The notes beneath the pieces were generated by a model. That model was given only the letters and a program-made list of their open reading frames with translations, had not been told where the DNA came from and ran no database searches. Below are positions 34,090 through 42,513 of a stretch of 53,741 nt of DNA, piece after piece. Numbering within the stretch: the stretch's first letter is position 1; the number at the start of each line of letters is the position of its first letter. Origin of the DNA: Microcaldota archaeon (lineage in GTDB: Archaea > Micrarchaeota > Micrarchaeia > Micrarchaeales > Micrarchaeaceae); the NCBI GenBank assembly GCA_021807115.1, contig JAKAPJ010000008.1:1-53741 (forward strand), in the 5' to 3' direction. A program made the translations under genes and the position numbers.

Positions 34090-35085
34090 ATGTATATCAG
34101 GAGGAAGGATTTAAACGCGATTCTTGAAGCCTATGGGATAACGCCCCACAGTTGTACAAAAACTGCAAGAGGACTTGTTAATTACAACTGGATTGTAGAT
34201 GCGGGAAAGAACAAATACATTTTAAGAGGGTCGCGATTCAAGAAACGGAAGGAATTGGAATTTGAGATAAAATACCTAAATTATTTAAAAACGCACGGAT
34301 TTGAGTATCAGATTCCGAGCGCAGTAAGGAGCAGGGCAGGGCACTTTGTGAAAGAATTTTCCGGCATAAATTTCTGGGTCTACACCTATATTGATGGCGA
34401 GTTTAAAAGACATCCGGAAAGGCAAGAATTGAGAGCCATAGCAGTGATGATGGGTAAATACCACACAATACTTGAACAGTCTCAGTTTGGGGTCTCCCAT
34501 AAAAAAGATATTATACGGATGAATTCCATCATCACCGGAATAAAAAGACAGTCTAATAGGCTAAGAGGAAACTCAAGTCATATTGATAGTTTATATCTAA
34601 AATACTCGAAGATCCTGGTGCCTGCTGCAGAAAACTTATGCCTAGAAGGCTACTCTAAGCTTAAACGGTATCCACTGCACAGAGATTTTGGAATGAGAAA
34701 TTTCTTGTGGAACGGGAAACAGCTTACGGGCATTATAGATTTTGAGAATGTTAGTGGCCCAGCAGAACCATTAGTAAGAGACATATCATCGTTCTTCCAG
34801 TACCATTGTAGAAAAAGAAAATATGAAATGGATTTAGATATGACCAGATACTTCCTGGCCAAATATTTGAAATATAGAAGGATTACAGCCATGGAAATCA
34901 AACTTATTCCCGATTTAATGATAAGCATGTATGCAGAAGATTTCGACTTTGGTTACTGGCGGCTTAAAAATGATCCAAAACGTGCCAGCGCCTCAGAATT
35001 CGAGCTTTGTGCCAAGTCTGCCCGCTGGTGTGCTGCAAATAGCGATAGGATAATTCAAAACCTGAAAGCGAGTCTAGAAAATTGA
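34090..35085 (+). CDS. Aminoglycoside phosphotransferase/homoserine-kinase-II-like kinase
   Basis: 331 residues. The N-lobe (LVNYNWIVDAGKNKYILRGSRF) is followed by the catalytic loop PLHRDFGMRN (H197, D199, N204) and metal-binding IIDFEN (D217, E219). This is the APH/choline-kinase fold; real substrates in archaea are usually unknown small molecules, and antibiotic resistance should not be assumed. The gene is AT-rich and lies inside the direct-repeat-bounded cassette, divergent from the VapBC-like pair, so it is probable cargo. Confidence 0.85.
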   Translation: MYIRRKDLNAILEAYGITPHSCTKTARGLVNYNWIVDAGKNKYILRGSRFKKRKELEFEIKYLNYLKTHGFEYQIPSAVRSRAGHFVKEFSGINFWVYTYIDGEFKRHPERQELRAIAVMMGKYHTILEQSQFGVSHKKDIIRMNSIITGIKRQSNRLRGNSSHIDSLYLKYSKILVPAAENLCLEGYSKLKRYPLHRDFGMRNFLWNGKQLTGIIDFENVSGPAEPLVRDISSFFQYHCRKRKYEMDLDMTRYFLAKYLKYRRITAMEIKLIPDLMISMYAEDFDFGYWRLKNDPKRASASEFELCAKSARWCAANSDRIIQNLKASLEN

Positions 35086-35110
35086 GGATTTAACCATAAC
35101 AAACAGACCC

Positions 35111-35189
35111 TTGCAGGTTCAATCCCCTAAGCACTTCCAGAAATTTGCCAATTTTACGACGACAAAATAAAAATTCCGCCCGATGCAGG
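35111..35189. repeat. Right copy of the 79-bp direct repeat, overlapping the 3' end of tRNA-Asn
   Basis: The copy begins with TTGCAGGTTCAATCCCC and ends 13 bases inside tRNA-Asn. The first part (GCAGGTTCAATCCC, 35113-35126) is identical to the T-arm of the tRNA but on the opposite strand, so a 14-bp inverted repeat with 35186-35199 is also present. Confidence 0.9.
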
Positions 35190-35248
35190 GATTGAACCTG
35201 CGACCTACTGGTTAACAGCCAGTCGCTCTACCACTGAGCTAATCGGGC
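35177..35248 (-). tRNA. tRNA-Asn (GTT)
   Basis: Acceptor GCCCGAT/ATCGGGC with discriminator G, D-arm GCTC/GAGC, anticodon stem ACTGG/CCAGT with loop CTGTTAA (anticodon GTT), T-arm GCAGG/CCTGC. No CCA encoded. Its 5' ten bases contain the stop codon of the upstream same-strand gene. ACATATATG at 35288-35296 inside that gene may be its TATA box. Confidence 0.96.
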
Positions 35249-35934
35249 TTGAAAAACGGGAATGGTTCAGCTAGATTTACAACCCTAACATATATGTATG
35301 AGTGGTCGCCGAACGTGTTAGTGGGCTCCACCCTATCGTTGCTGTAGTTGTACCTGAAGAAGCAGAATTCCCCGCCTTCGTCCAGCCTTGAATATGTAAG
35401 AAACTTGAGTTCATCCTCGTCTATCAGCCCGAACGCCGCCACATAGCGGGCCTGCTTGTAGCTGAACACGTAGACCTTTCCCATTGTTTCATGGTCCATG
35501 GCCTTGGTTATTACAGCCTTTATGAGCTGGCTGGAGTCCCTGGCCTCTATACAACTCGCATCTATGCGCGGCTTCTTTTCCTCGAATGGCACATTTTTCA
35601 GCTCCAATATGGGTATGCACTGTGCGTTGCCGCCCTGCGGGCCGGATGGCTGCACTGCCATGAATTCGACGGATTCCTCGCCGAATTCGGACTTTGGCTT
35701 ATAGAGCAGGCAGTTTCCTATCTCCTTTGACTCGCAGTAGAGCACGATCCTGCACTCCCCTATTTTTGCCCCAGGCCACATCAGCCGATAGCCGCCCTGG
35801 TTTTTTTGGGCAAATATTGGCCTTATCAAATCCCCGAACGTAGATACGTTCCTTGCCATGTCGTGAACCGACCTAAGCTTAACGAATTGTGAGGGTATTG
35901 CCATTTCACGCTTGCCACCCTTAACGCCTGCCAT
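35239..35934 (-). CDS. Uncharacterised protein ending inside tRNA-Asn
   Basis: 231 residues; ATG 35904 (MAIPSQFVKLRS) is an alternative start. I do not recognise the family. It is soluble, mixed alpha/beta, with several Cys (GECRIVLYCESKEIGNCLLY; SCIEARD; FCFFRYNYS). The final codons CCC GAT TAG are bases 2-10 of the tRNA, so mRNA and tRNA overlap by 10 bases. It is the first gene upstream of the tRNA and 12 bases downstream of a surface-protein gene. Confidence 0.65.
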   Translation of the reverse strand: MAGVKGGKREMAIPSQFVKLRSVHDMARNVSTFGDLIRPIFAQKNQGGYRLMWPGAKIGECRIVLYCESKEIGNCLLYKPKSEFGEESVEFMAVQPSGPQGGNAQCIPILELKNVPFEEKKPRIDASCIEARDSSQLIKAVITKAMDHETMGKVYVFSYKQARYVAAFGLIDEDELKFLTYSRLDEGGEFCFFRYNYSNDRVEPTNTFGDHSYIYVRVVNLAEPFPFFKPD

Positions 35935-35946
35935 GCAAATTACCCC

Positions 35947-36780
35947 TCAGCCACCAAAAAGCTTCCCTATGAGGTACATAACAGCGTATGCAGGCTCGTA
36001 TATTATCGGGAACGCTATGGCGCCCTCGCCTATGGCAGCATAGTCGTTAAGCACTGAGGCCTGTATCCCTATCTCTATATTGCTCTTGGCTGAAACAAGC
36101 GGACTGGCCGTGGACGTCACCTGCATAACCGCGGAGTAGTTGCCAGGCTCGTTTTCGTATATGGAGTAGGAGAAGTTACGCTCTGTGTGGTGCAGCGCTA
36201 TTACTGTTTCGGTCAGGTTCCATGCCGGCAGGCCCACTGCCTCTATCTGGAATGGGCTGTCCGAAACCCCCGTGTTGTTTATCGACACGGTTATTGTGGC
36301 AGGCTCGCCGGGGCCGGTGCTTATGCTGGTGGGGGTGACGCTAAGCGCGAACACGTTTGGAGTCACGTTTATGTACGCGGTGAAGTTGAGCTTGCCAAGC
36401 CTTGAGTAGTTGCCTATGTTCGTGGCGGTGAGGTTGAGTTCGTATGTGCCGTTTGCCGCAGTCGGGGCGGTGGTTATCTTTACAGTCTCGTTGGCGTTGT
36501 TTAGCGAGGAGTTCTCCACGACCCACCCCTGTGGCTTCTTGGTGACGTTCAGCTCGTTCCAGCCCCTTGGAAAGACGGCGCCGGTCGCATTGGAGGTGGT
36601 GGCGGATATCGCTATGGCAAAGGTCTGGCCCGGTCCCACCTTCCCCAGAAAGACGCTGCCGCCATCGTGCAGAGTGGAGTTGAACGGCTCCAATACACTG
36701 ACATAAGTGGATCCTGCAATGGCCGGATATACAGCCAGAGCGAGAATGCACGCTGCGATGGCACACGTATGCGTATTCAA
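35947..36780 (-). CDS. Secreted beta-sandwich protein with C-terminal anchor
   Basis: 277 residues. A signal peptide (CAIAACILALAVYPAIAGS) precedes two or three Ig/CARDB-like beta domains; TISVS-like strands such as SVTPTSISTGPGEPATITVSINNTG are typical of the COG1470/NEW3 type. Many N-x-S/T sequons are present. The hydrophobic C-terminus (FPIIYEPAYAVMYLIGKLF) may anchor it. Likely a cell-surface or adhesive protein. Confidence 0.75.
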   Translation of the reverse strand: MNTHTCAIAACILALAVYPAIAGSTYVSVLEPFNSTLHDGGSVFLGKVGPGQTFAIAISATTSNATGAVFPRGWNELNVTKKPQGWVVENSSLNNANETVKITTAPTAANGTYELNLTATNIGNYSRLGKLNFTAYINVTPNVFALSVTPTSISTGPGEPATITVSINNTGVSDSPFQIEAVGLPAWNLTETVIALHHTERNFSYSIYENEPGNYSAVMQVTSTASPLVSAKSNIEIGIQASVLNDYAAIGEGAIAFPIIYEPAYAVMYLIGKLFGG

Positions 36781-36930
36781 TTTATCGCCATGTCTACGGA
36801 TTGTATTACTGCACCCAAGCTTATAAAAGTATTCATGGGGTTGGCCATTGGCGGCGGGGGCGGCGGCACCTGATTTCCAGCACCTTACCCGATAGGTAGG
36901 TCTGCAACGCTTTATTTATTTTCTTCCGCG

Positions 36931-38145
36931 TTACTTCGCCGCCTTCTCGGTGTTCGCCTTGCCCACCTGCAGCTTCACTCCGGTGTCGTCCCTGGTTATT
37001 ACAACGTCCAGGTCGTCGCTGCCGAATATTTTCTGCAGCTCGGAGTAAGAGTAGGAGCCGGGCGTTACTGTGGGCTCAACTCCCTTGTCGCGCAGGACCT
37101 CATTGCGCCGTTCCTTGAGCTGTTCCTTCTCCGACTCCGTGAACGTCAGATACAGCTTCGGAGCTTCCCTGGACTCGAAGAGGGCGTCCACATCAAGATT
37201 TATCTGCTTGTATCCTGCGTCCTGCATGATGAACGGGAGCACTGCCGAGAATTCCTCCTTCACCTCGTCTACGACCCGGTCCAGGCCATCGCGAGGGCCT
37301 GCAACCACGAAGTCGGTGGTGTTCAGGAAGCCCACGAACGCATTGCCGCTCTGGGACTTCACAGAGTCCTGCAGGAGCTGCGACACAAGGCGCAATATTG
37401 CCATGGCGGCGCGCTTGTCGAACTTCTCCGCAAAAGTTCCGAGGCCAGCTATCTTCAGGGTGCCTATGGAGTACTGGCCCCCCTGCTTTATGGAGTGTTC
37501 AAGCTGGCTGGATATGCGCTCCTCGTCCGGCAGGTCTATTAGGGGGTCGAACCTCTTGCCCTTCTTCTTCAGGAAGATGGTGACTAGGCTCCTTATCTCA
37601 TGGGGATCAAACGGCTTCTTGATGTAATAGTCGGCGCCGTACTTTATTCCCTGGAACCTGTTGCTTGTGGGGTCCATGGCACTGACTATTATCACAATTG
37701 TATCCTTGATCGCAGGGTCGCTTTTGATTGTCTGGCATATGTCAAGCCCATCCTTGTTTGGCAGCATGAGGTCAAGCACCACAAGATCAGGGTGGTCCTT
37801 CCTTACGGCCTGTATCGCCTCGCCGCCGTCGTATATCTGCCTGACATCAAACCCCTTGCCTATCGACAGCGCCATAAGCTTGTTTATGTTCCTGTCGTCC
37901 TCGACTATCAGAACCTTCCTTATCTCGTCGGCACCGTTCAGTATATAGTACGTGAGTATGCCGCCGCTACTGCGCGATGCTATGGTCTTGTCCCTCTCCA
38001 GCTCTGAAAGGCAGTCCTTGAGTCTGGCTTCCTCTACGCCCCTGCTGAACGCCATGTCGCTTAGTTCGTTGTACGAGACCTGCTGCCGCTCGTTTATTAT
38101 TTCAGTGAGGTCCTTCCTGAAAGTAGCAACGTCGTCCCCTGCCAT
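36931..38145 (-). CDS. Winged-helix, receiver and degenerate GGDEF-like response regulator
   Basis: 404 residues. Residues 1-70 look like a winged helix (DLTEIINERQQVSYNELSDMA). A canonical receiver spans about 76-195: acidic D83/D84, phosphoacceptor D125 in VVLDLMLPNKDG, and K176/K177 in IKKPF. The next segment (199-330) follows the GGDEF fold pattern: FDPLIDLPDEER mirrors 'D.LTGL.NR', and FVGFLNTTDFVVAGP takes the place of R.GGDEF, so no cyclase activity is expected. A charged tail follows. AGGTGACC precedes the start. The histidine kinase at 39373-41643 is the obvious candidate partner. Confidence 0.8.
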   Translation of the reverse strand: MAGDDVATFRKDLTEIINERQQVSYNELSDMAFSRGVEEARLKDCLSELERDKTIASRSSGGILTYYILNGADEIRKVLIVEDDRNINKLMALSIGKGFDVRQIYDGGEAIQAVRKDHPDLVVLDLMLPNKDGLDICQTIKSDPAIKDTIVIIVSAMDPTSNRFQGIKYGADYYIKKPFDPHEIRSLVTIFLKKKGKRFDPLIDLPDEERISSQLEHSIKQGGQYSIGTLKIAGLGTFAEKFDKRAAMAILRLVSQLLQDSVKSQSGNAFVGFLNTTDFVVAGPRDGLDRVVDEVKEEFSAVLPFIMQDAGYKQINLDVDALFESREAPKLYLTFTESEKEQLKERRNEVLRDKGVEPTVTPGSYSYSELQKIFGSDDLDVVITRDDTGVKLQVGKANTEKAAK

Positions 38146-38229
38146 AAGGTCACCTGGTATGGTATCGAAGCAAAGAATAATATTACTTTACTTGTGCAGA
38201 TATGGGGGCAGGAGAGTGACCCAGTAACA

Positions 38230-38237
38230 TTTATATG
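38230..38237 (+). promoter_or_regulatory. TATA box of the Thr-rich surface protein
   Basis: TTTATATG lies about 30 bases upstream of ATG 38265, supporting that start over the in-frame upstream codon at 38235, which overlaps the TATA box. Confidence 0.55.
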
Positions 38238-38264
38238 CCTTATTTAGGAATAAATAATGATCCA

Positions 38265-39347
38265 ATGGCACAGAAGCCCAAGGTAGATAGGTCCGAGCCC
38301 GGCATCCCTGGACAGGGCGGCAAGAACATGGTCGTAAGGAGAGCCCCGGCCGTTGTTGCGGCGATAGTGGTGCTCTATTTCGTCGTCGCCGCGCTGTTCG
38401 GATCCGCGTCATCGATTAGCATATCTGGGCCGACAACGATTAACCTGACAAGTTCCATAACTTTCTTCAGCGTGGGCGAAACGCAGTACGCGGCTTTCTT
38501 CGTGTCTTCGCCGCAAAACGCAACGTACGCGAGGATAGAGGTTTCCAGGATGCCCATTTTCCTTGGCAAGACAATGTATGTTGACCTTTACCTTGCCAAC
38601 GCCACCAGCATAAACACGGCGGGACCCTACGCCGACGTGCAGATGACACTGCTGCACAGGACAACGTCAAGCGCGACAGTGGTAATCGTGCCGGTCCCTA
38701 TAGCTTACCAGCAAAAGCCTTCATCGGGCAGGATAACACTGGTGGCCACCACGCTCTCGCAGCCAGGCTCGAGCCAGTCTGGAAGCGGTGCTCAGACCAC
38801 AACAGTGACGACCACGACCACCCAGACCAGCGCCAGCACTACAACAGGCACAAGCGCAAGCACCACAATACAAAATGGAGGAGGGACAAACTTGGCCAAG
38901 GCACAGACGCTGCTTGCCCAGGATCTCTACTACCCGATCATGATCAACTACACCAACCTTTACGCCAATGAGACGGGATGCACATCCGCCCTGTACAACA
39001 GCACATACGCCACAAAATACGGGCATACGCCAAAGTATTACACGTATACAAATGTAAGCACTCTCGTCCCCTACCAGATGATATCCACCATAAAGAACAC
39101 ATCGGACTCCGTGTACATCGCTAGCTACAGCACCGTCTCACACACCGGAAGCCCGTGGGCAGGAACTGCACCTGCACTCACGATAACCATGAACGTGTCC
39201 TCAGACATCATAACGGGTACCGTTGTGAGCGGAAGCGGCATATTCAGCGGGCTCAACTATTCGCAGATAGTGGGCGGCTACAGCGCGGCAAAGAACATCG
39301 GCAACGCTTGCGGGATATATGTGGCGGCGTGCGGCGTACAGTGCTGA
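38265..39347 (+). CDS. Signal-anchored Thr/Ser-rich surface protein
   Basis: 360 residues. A basic cytoplasmic tail precedes a membrane helix (APAVVAAIVVLYFVVAALFG), a beta-rich domain, a linker of Thr/Ser/Gln (about 175-220) likely to be glycosylated, and a C-terminal domain with four or more Cys (NETGCTSALY; NACGIYVAACGVQC). The Cys-rich end suggests disulfides outside the cell, and a VKOR is encoded at 49978-50424. It lies between the response regulator and the histidine kinase genes. Confidence 0.75.
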   Translation: MAQKPKVDRSEPGIPGQGGKNMVVRRAPAVVAAIVVLYFVVAALFGSASSISISGPTTINLTSSITFFSVGETQYAAFFVSSPQNATYARIEVSRMPIFLGKTMYVDLYLANATSINTAGPYADVQMTLLHRTTSSATVVIVPVPIAYQQKPSSGRITLVATTLSQPGSSQSGSGAQTTTVTTTTTQTSASTTTGTSASTTIQNGGGTNLAKAQTLLAQDLYYPIMINYTNLYANETGCTSALYNSTYATKYGHTPKYYTYTNVSTLVPYQMISTIKNTSDSVYIASYSTVSHTGSPWAGTAPALTITMNVSSDIITGTVVSGSGIFSGLNYSQIVGGYSAAKNIGNACGIYVAACGVQC

Positions 39348-39372
39348 AGGCGCCTGGCAGGGCGGTGCAATT

Positions 39373-41643
39373 TCACTCCTTCTTGTTCTTCTTCGGCTTG
39401 GGAGTGACGGGTATGGTAAACCAGAATGTGCTCCCCTCGCCTGCCTTTGACTCGAACGATATTTTGCCGCCGTGAAGCTCTACAAGATCCCTCGTTATCA
39501 GCAGCCCAAGGCCGGTTCCGGTGCCTGGGCGTTCCACCAAGCCGCGCTGAGGCGCCTCGAAGAAGCGGTGGTTCTTGCGCAGGATCTTCTTCTTTGCGTC
39601 GTCGCTCATCCCCATCCCGCTGTCTATCACGCTGCACTGCACGGTGCCCTTGTTCTTCCTGATAATATGAACCCTAATTCCACCCTTCTCCGTGAATTTT
39701 ATGGCGTTGCCTATGAGGTTAACGAATACCTGTATGAGGCGGTTAGGATCCCCCTGGACCCGTGGAACATTGAAGTCCACCTCCCACTTGAACTCAATCC
39801 CCTTGCCCTTTGCCGACTCCTCAAGGGCCTTTATGCTGGGGTTGTTCCCCATGTTCTGGAAGTCCACCTCCTTGTATTCGAGCTTGACTTTCTTCGCATC
39901 GAGCTTCGCCGCGTCCAACACCTGCTGTATTACGAGCATAAGCCGGTCTGCTTCGTCCAAGGTCGTCTTTATGTAGCCCTTTTGCTCGTCCGTCAACTTA
40001 CCGAACTCTTCATCGTGGAGAAGGGTGGAGTACCCCTTTATGTTTGTAAGCGGGGTCTTGAGCTCGTGTGATATGTTGTATATGAACTGCGATTTGAGGT
40101 CGCTCTCCGACTTGAGCTTTTTTTCCATGTTTTGATAGAGCAGCAGCGAGGCCTCCTGGTCTTCAAGCTTCCTCTTCGTTGCTATCTCCTTCAGGATTAT
40201 AAGGTATACCTCGCCGTAGTCGGACTTGCTGGAGTTAAGTATACGTATGGAATGCGTGGCCGGTATCTGTACGTCTGCGCCGTCCTTGTTCGCTATAACA
40301 TTGACAAATGTGTTGTCGACCTTTACGTTATTATTCGCATAGGTCATGTCGCGCTCGAGCAGGACAGGATCGGCATAGAGCGAGCGGACCTCTTTGCCCA
40401 CTAGCGCCTCCCTCTTTATGCCCAGTATTGTCTCGGCAGGCATGTTGCAGTCTATTATGTATCCGGACTTGTTGATGCTGAGCACTATGTCTGAACTGCC
40501 GCTTATGAAATCGCTCAGATCCCGCTTTGCGCTCTCTATGTACTTCTCTATGCTGGCGTCCACCAACATGAAAAACAGCCCGTCCATGAACCGGGTGCAT
40601 GTGAAATGCACGTACTTCTTTATGCTCTCGTTAAAGGAGAGGTTGGCGCTGCCGCTTGCGAACTGGCCGTTACCTGACAGCATGTTCCCTACCGCCCCCT
40701 TGAAATCTGGCTGGTCCTGCTTGATTATTATGTCAAGAAGGTTGCCGGCAGCCAGTATTCCAGTCGGGTAGCCGAACATCTTCTCGGTGTTGGCCGAAGC
40801 GTTCCTTATCGCGAAGCTGGTGTCTGTAAGCAGGAATGCGACATCCTTGTTGCGGTTCACTACCCCGGATATCGTGTCGTACGAAATGGTAGGTGTGGCG
40901 TCGTTTGCCATCACATGCACTAGCTTCTCGTTTATGCGGCTTGTGGACACTGCGTACACCTTTCCTGCATTGGTGCGGTCCGCGATGACATCGGCATAAA
41001 TGCCTGCGTCTATAGCCTTGACCTTCTCCATGTCAAGCGCAAGAGTGTCGGTTATCCTTGCCGATTCGCTGGCGGATGCGCCAAACGCGCGCATTGCAGA
41101 CCTGTTTAGCTTTACGATGGTGCCGTCCCTGTCTATTATGAACTGTGGCATGCCGTTGTTGAACGCCGCATCGAAGTATGTGGCGAGGCGCAGGCTGCGG
41201 ACCAGCTCCGACTTGTACATGAGCACGAATCCGATGAACGATGCGCCGAACGATATGCTGCTTAGCATGTCATCGCTGAACTTGTTCTCGCTCTGCGAAA
41301 GCATCTCTATAAGAGACACTACCTTGCCCTCCGCCATAAGCGGCATCACGGCGCAGCTGCGGTAGCCTCCGTTCTTGTACCTTATGAGCTCAGGAAATGA
41401 GGAATACTCGCTGAGCTGGTTGTCCACGAACGTCTTCTTTGTGTTGCGTATGTAGTCCTCCAGAGAGCCCATTGTGCCGCCCTGCCTCTTCTTCAGGTCG
41501 GTAAAGCTGACCTTGTCTATCCCGAACAGCGTAGACACGGACTTTGAGAAGTTGCTTATAATGTCATCCTCGCCCATGGCGCTGTTTGCAATGGGCACTA
41601 TGTCGTAAAGGAACCTGCTAACCACCATGTCCTGGATTGCCAT
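39373..41643 (-). CDS. Cytoplasmic GAF/PAS sensor histidine kinase
   Basis: 756 residues without a membrane helix. An N-terminal GAF-like domain (about 8-145), three PAS-like domains (155-235, 262-365, 375-485), a HisKA dimerisation domain with phosphoacceptor H526 in ISHELKTP, and an HATPase domain with NLIGNAIKFTEKGG (N box), DSGMGM (G1) and GTGTGLGL (G2). It should autophosphorylate in response to a cytoplasmic signal and feed a receiver such as the protein at 36931-38145. TTTAAATA at 41689-41696 (minus) is its TATA box. Confidence 0.94.
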   Translation of the reverse strand: MAIQDMVVSRFLYDIVPIANSAMGEDDIISNFSKSVSTLFGIDKVSFTDLKKRQGGTMGSLEDYIRNTKKTFVDNQLSEYSSFPELIRYKNGGYRSCAVMPLMAEGKVVSLIEMLSQSENKFSDDMLSSISFGASFIGFVLMYKSELVRSLRLATYFDAAFNNGMPQFIIDRDGTIVKLNRSAMRAFGASASESARITDTLALDMEKVKAIDAGIYADVIADRTNAGKVYAVSTSRINEKLVHVMANDATPTISYDTISGVVNRNKDVAFLLTDTSFAIRNASANTEKMFGYPTGILAAGNLLDIIIKQDQPDFKGAVGNMLSGNGQFASGSANLSFNESIKKYVHFTCTRFMDGLFFMLVDASIEKYIESAKRDLSDFISGSSDIVLSINKSGYIIDCNMPAETILGIKREALVGKEVRSLYADPVLLERDMTYANNNVKVDNTFVNVIANKDGADVQIPATHSIRILNSSKSDYGEVYLIILKEIATKRKLEDQEASLLLYQNMEKKLKSESDLKSQFIYNISHELKTPLTNIKGYSTLLHDEEFGKLTDEQKGYIKTTLDEADRLMLVIQQVLDAAKLDAKKVKLEYKEVDFQNMGNNPSIKALEESAKGKGIEFKWEVDFNVPRVQGDPNRLIQVFVNLIGNAIKFTEKGGIRVHIIRKNKGTVQCSVIDSGMGMSDDAKKKILRKNHRFFEAPQRGLVERPGTGTGLGLLITRDLVELHGGKISFESKAGEGSTFWFTIPVTPKPKKNKKE

Positions 41644-41734
41644 GCTACCTGCCAGTCGTGAATCGCCACTATAATTTCCAACGGAAACTATTTAAACTTA
41701 GACCGACGTGCGGAGCGTCGACTCATGACGCAAA

Positions 41735-41743
41735 GATATAAAA
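41735..41743 (+). promoter_or_regulatory. TATA box of the fibrillarin gene
   Basis: GATATAAAA lies about 40 bases upstream of the fibrillarin start, leaving a short leader with AGGATG before GTG 41780/ATG 41783. Confidence 0.55.
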
Positions 41744-41779
41744 CCGGGAGGTTGCAATAGTACTTGCTGCTTTTAGGAT

Positions 41780-42448
41780 GTGATGATCGTGGATGCTGAG
41801 GCACTCTTCCCCGGTGTGTACAGGATCAAGGGCAGGATAGCAACCGAAAACATGGTGCTGGGCAGGAAGGTTTATGGAGAGGAGCTGTTTGCGGTTGGCG
41901 GAAAGGAATACCGCTCATGGACCCCGTACAGAAGCAAACTGTCGGCTGCGATATCCAACGGCATGAAGACGATGGAAATAAGGGAGGGATCCAATGTGCT
42001 TTATCTTGGGGCGTCCACTGGTACAACGCCAAGCCATGTGAGTGACATAGTAGGAATGCGCGGCAGGGTGTACTGTGTGGAGATATCAGAGAGGAGCATG
42101 AGGGACCTTGTCGGCCTCTGCCAGCACAGGGGGAACATGCTGCCAATATTGAACGACGCCTCGAGGCCCGAGGCATATGCCGATATTGTAGAGGAATGCG
42201 ATGTGATATACCAGGATGTCTCGGCAAAGGAGCAGGCAGGGATACTGAAGGCGAACAGCAGGTTCCTCAAGAGCGGAGGGTACGCGTACTTCGTGATAAA
42301 GTCGCAGAGCATAGACATATCCAGGTCCCCAAGTGAGGTGTTCAAGGCGGAGCTCGAGTCGCTGAGTGGCAAGTTCGATGTGGTGGAGAAGATAGGACTG
42401 GAACCCTACGACAGCATGCACCTGTTCGTCGTGCTGAAGAAGAGGTAG
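41780..42448 (+). CDS. flpA: Fibrillarin-like rRNA/tRNA 2'-O-methyltransferase
   Basis: 222 residues; GTG 41780 or ATG 41783 start. ATENMVLGRKVYGEELF and EYRSWTPYRSKLSAAI are fibrillarin-specific; the SAM site is VLYLGASTGTTPSHVSD, followed by VYCVEISERSMRDL and the catalytic-core YQDVSAKEQ and FVIKSQSIDIS (K-D-K-H family residues). It works in the box C/D RNP with Nop5 and L7Ae. No Nop5 gene is next to it, unlike many archaea. Confidence 0.97.
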   Translation: MMIVDAEALFPGVYRIKGRIATENMVLGRKVYGEELFAVGGKEYRSWTPYRSKLSAAISNGMKTMEIREGSNVLYLGASTGTTPSHVSDIVGMRGRVYCVEISERSMRDLVGLCQHRGNMLPILNDASRPEAYADIVEECDVIYQDVSAKEQAGILKANSRFLKSGGYAYFVIKSQSIDISRSPSEVFKAELESLSGKFDVVEKIGLEPYDSMHLFVVLKKR

Positions 42449-42513
42449 GTGTGCACCAATGCAACCCCGCGTGCTACATTTTAATATGTTTTCGTTTTAG
42501 TATTATTGATACT

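Noticed and set aside
34090-35085. Antibiotic-resistance gene
   Set aside because: The APH-like fold alone does not show aminoglycoside specificity; archaeal members mostly act on other small molecules.
31320-35189. Integrase or transposase in the tRNA-Asn island
   Set aside because: All larger frames are accounted for by Fic, toxin-antitoxin and kinase genes; no tyrosine/serine recombinase or DDE motifs are present.
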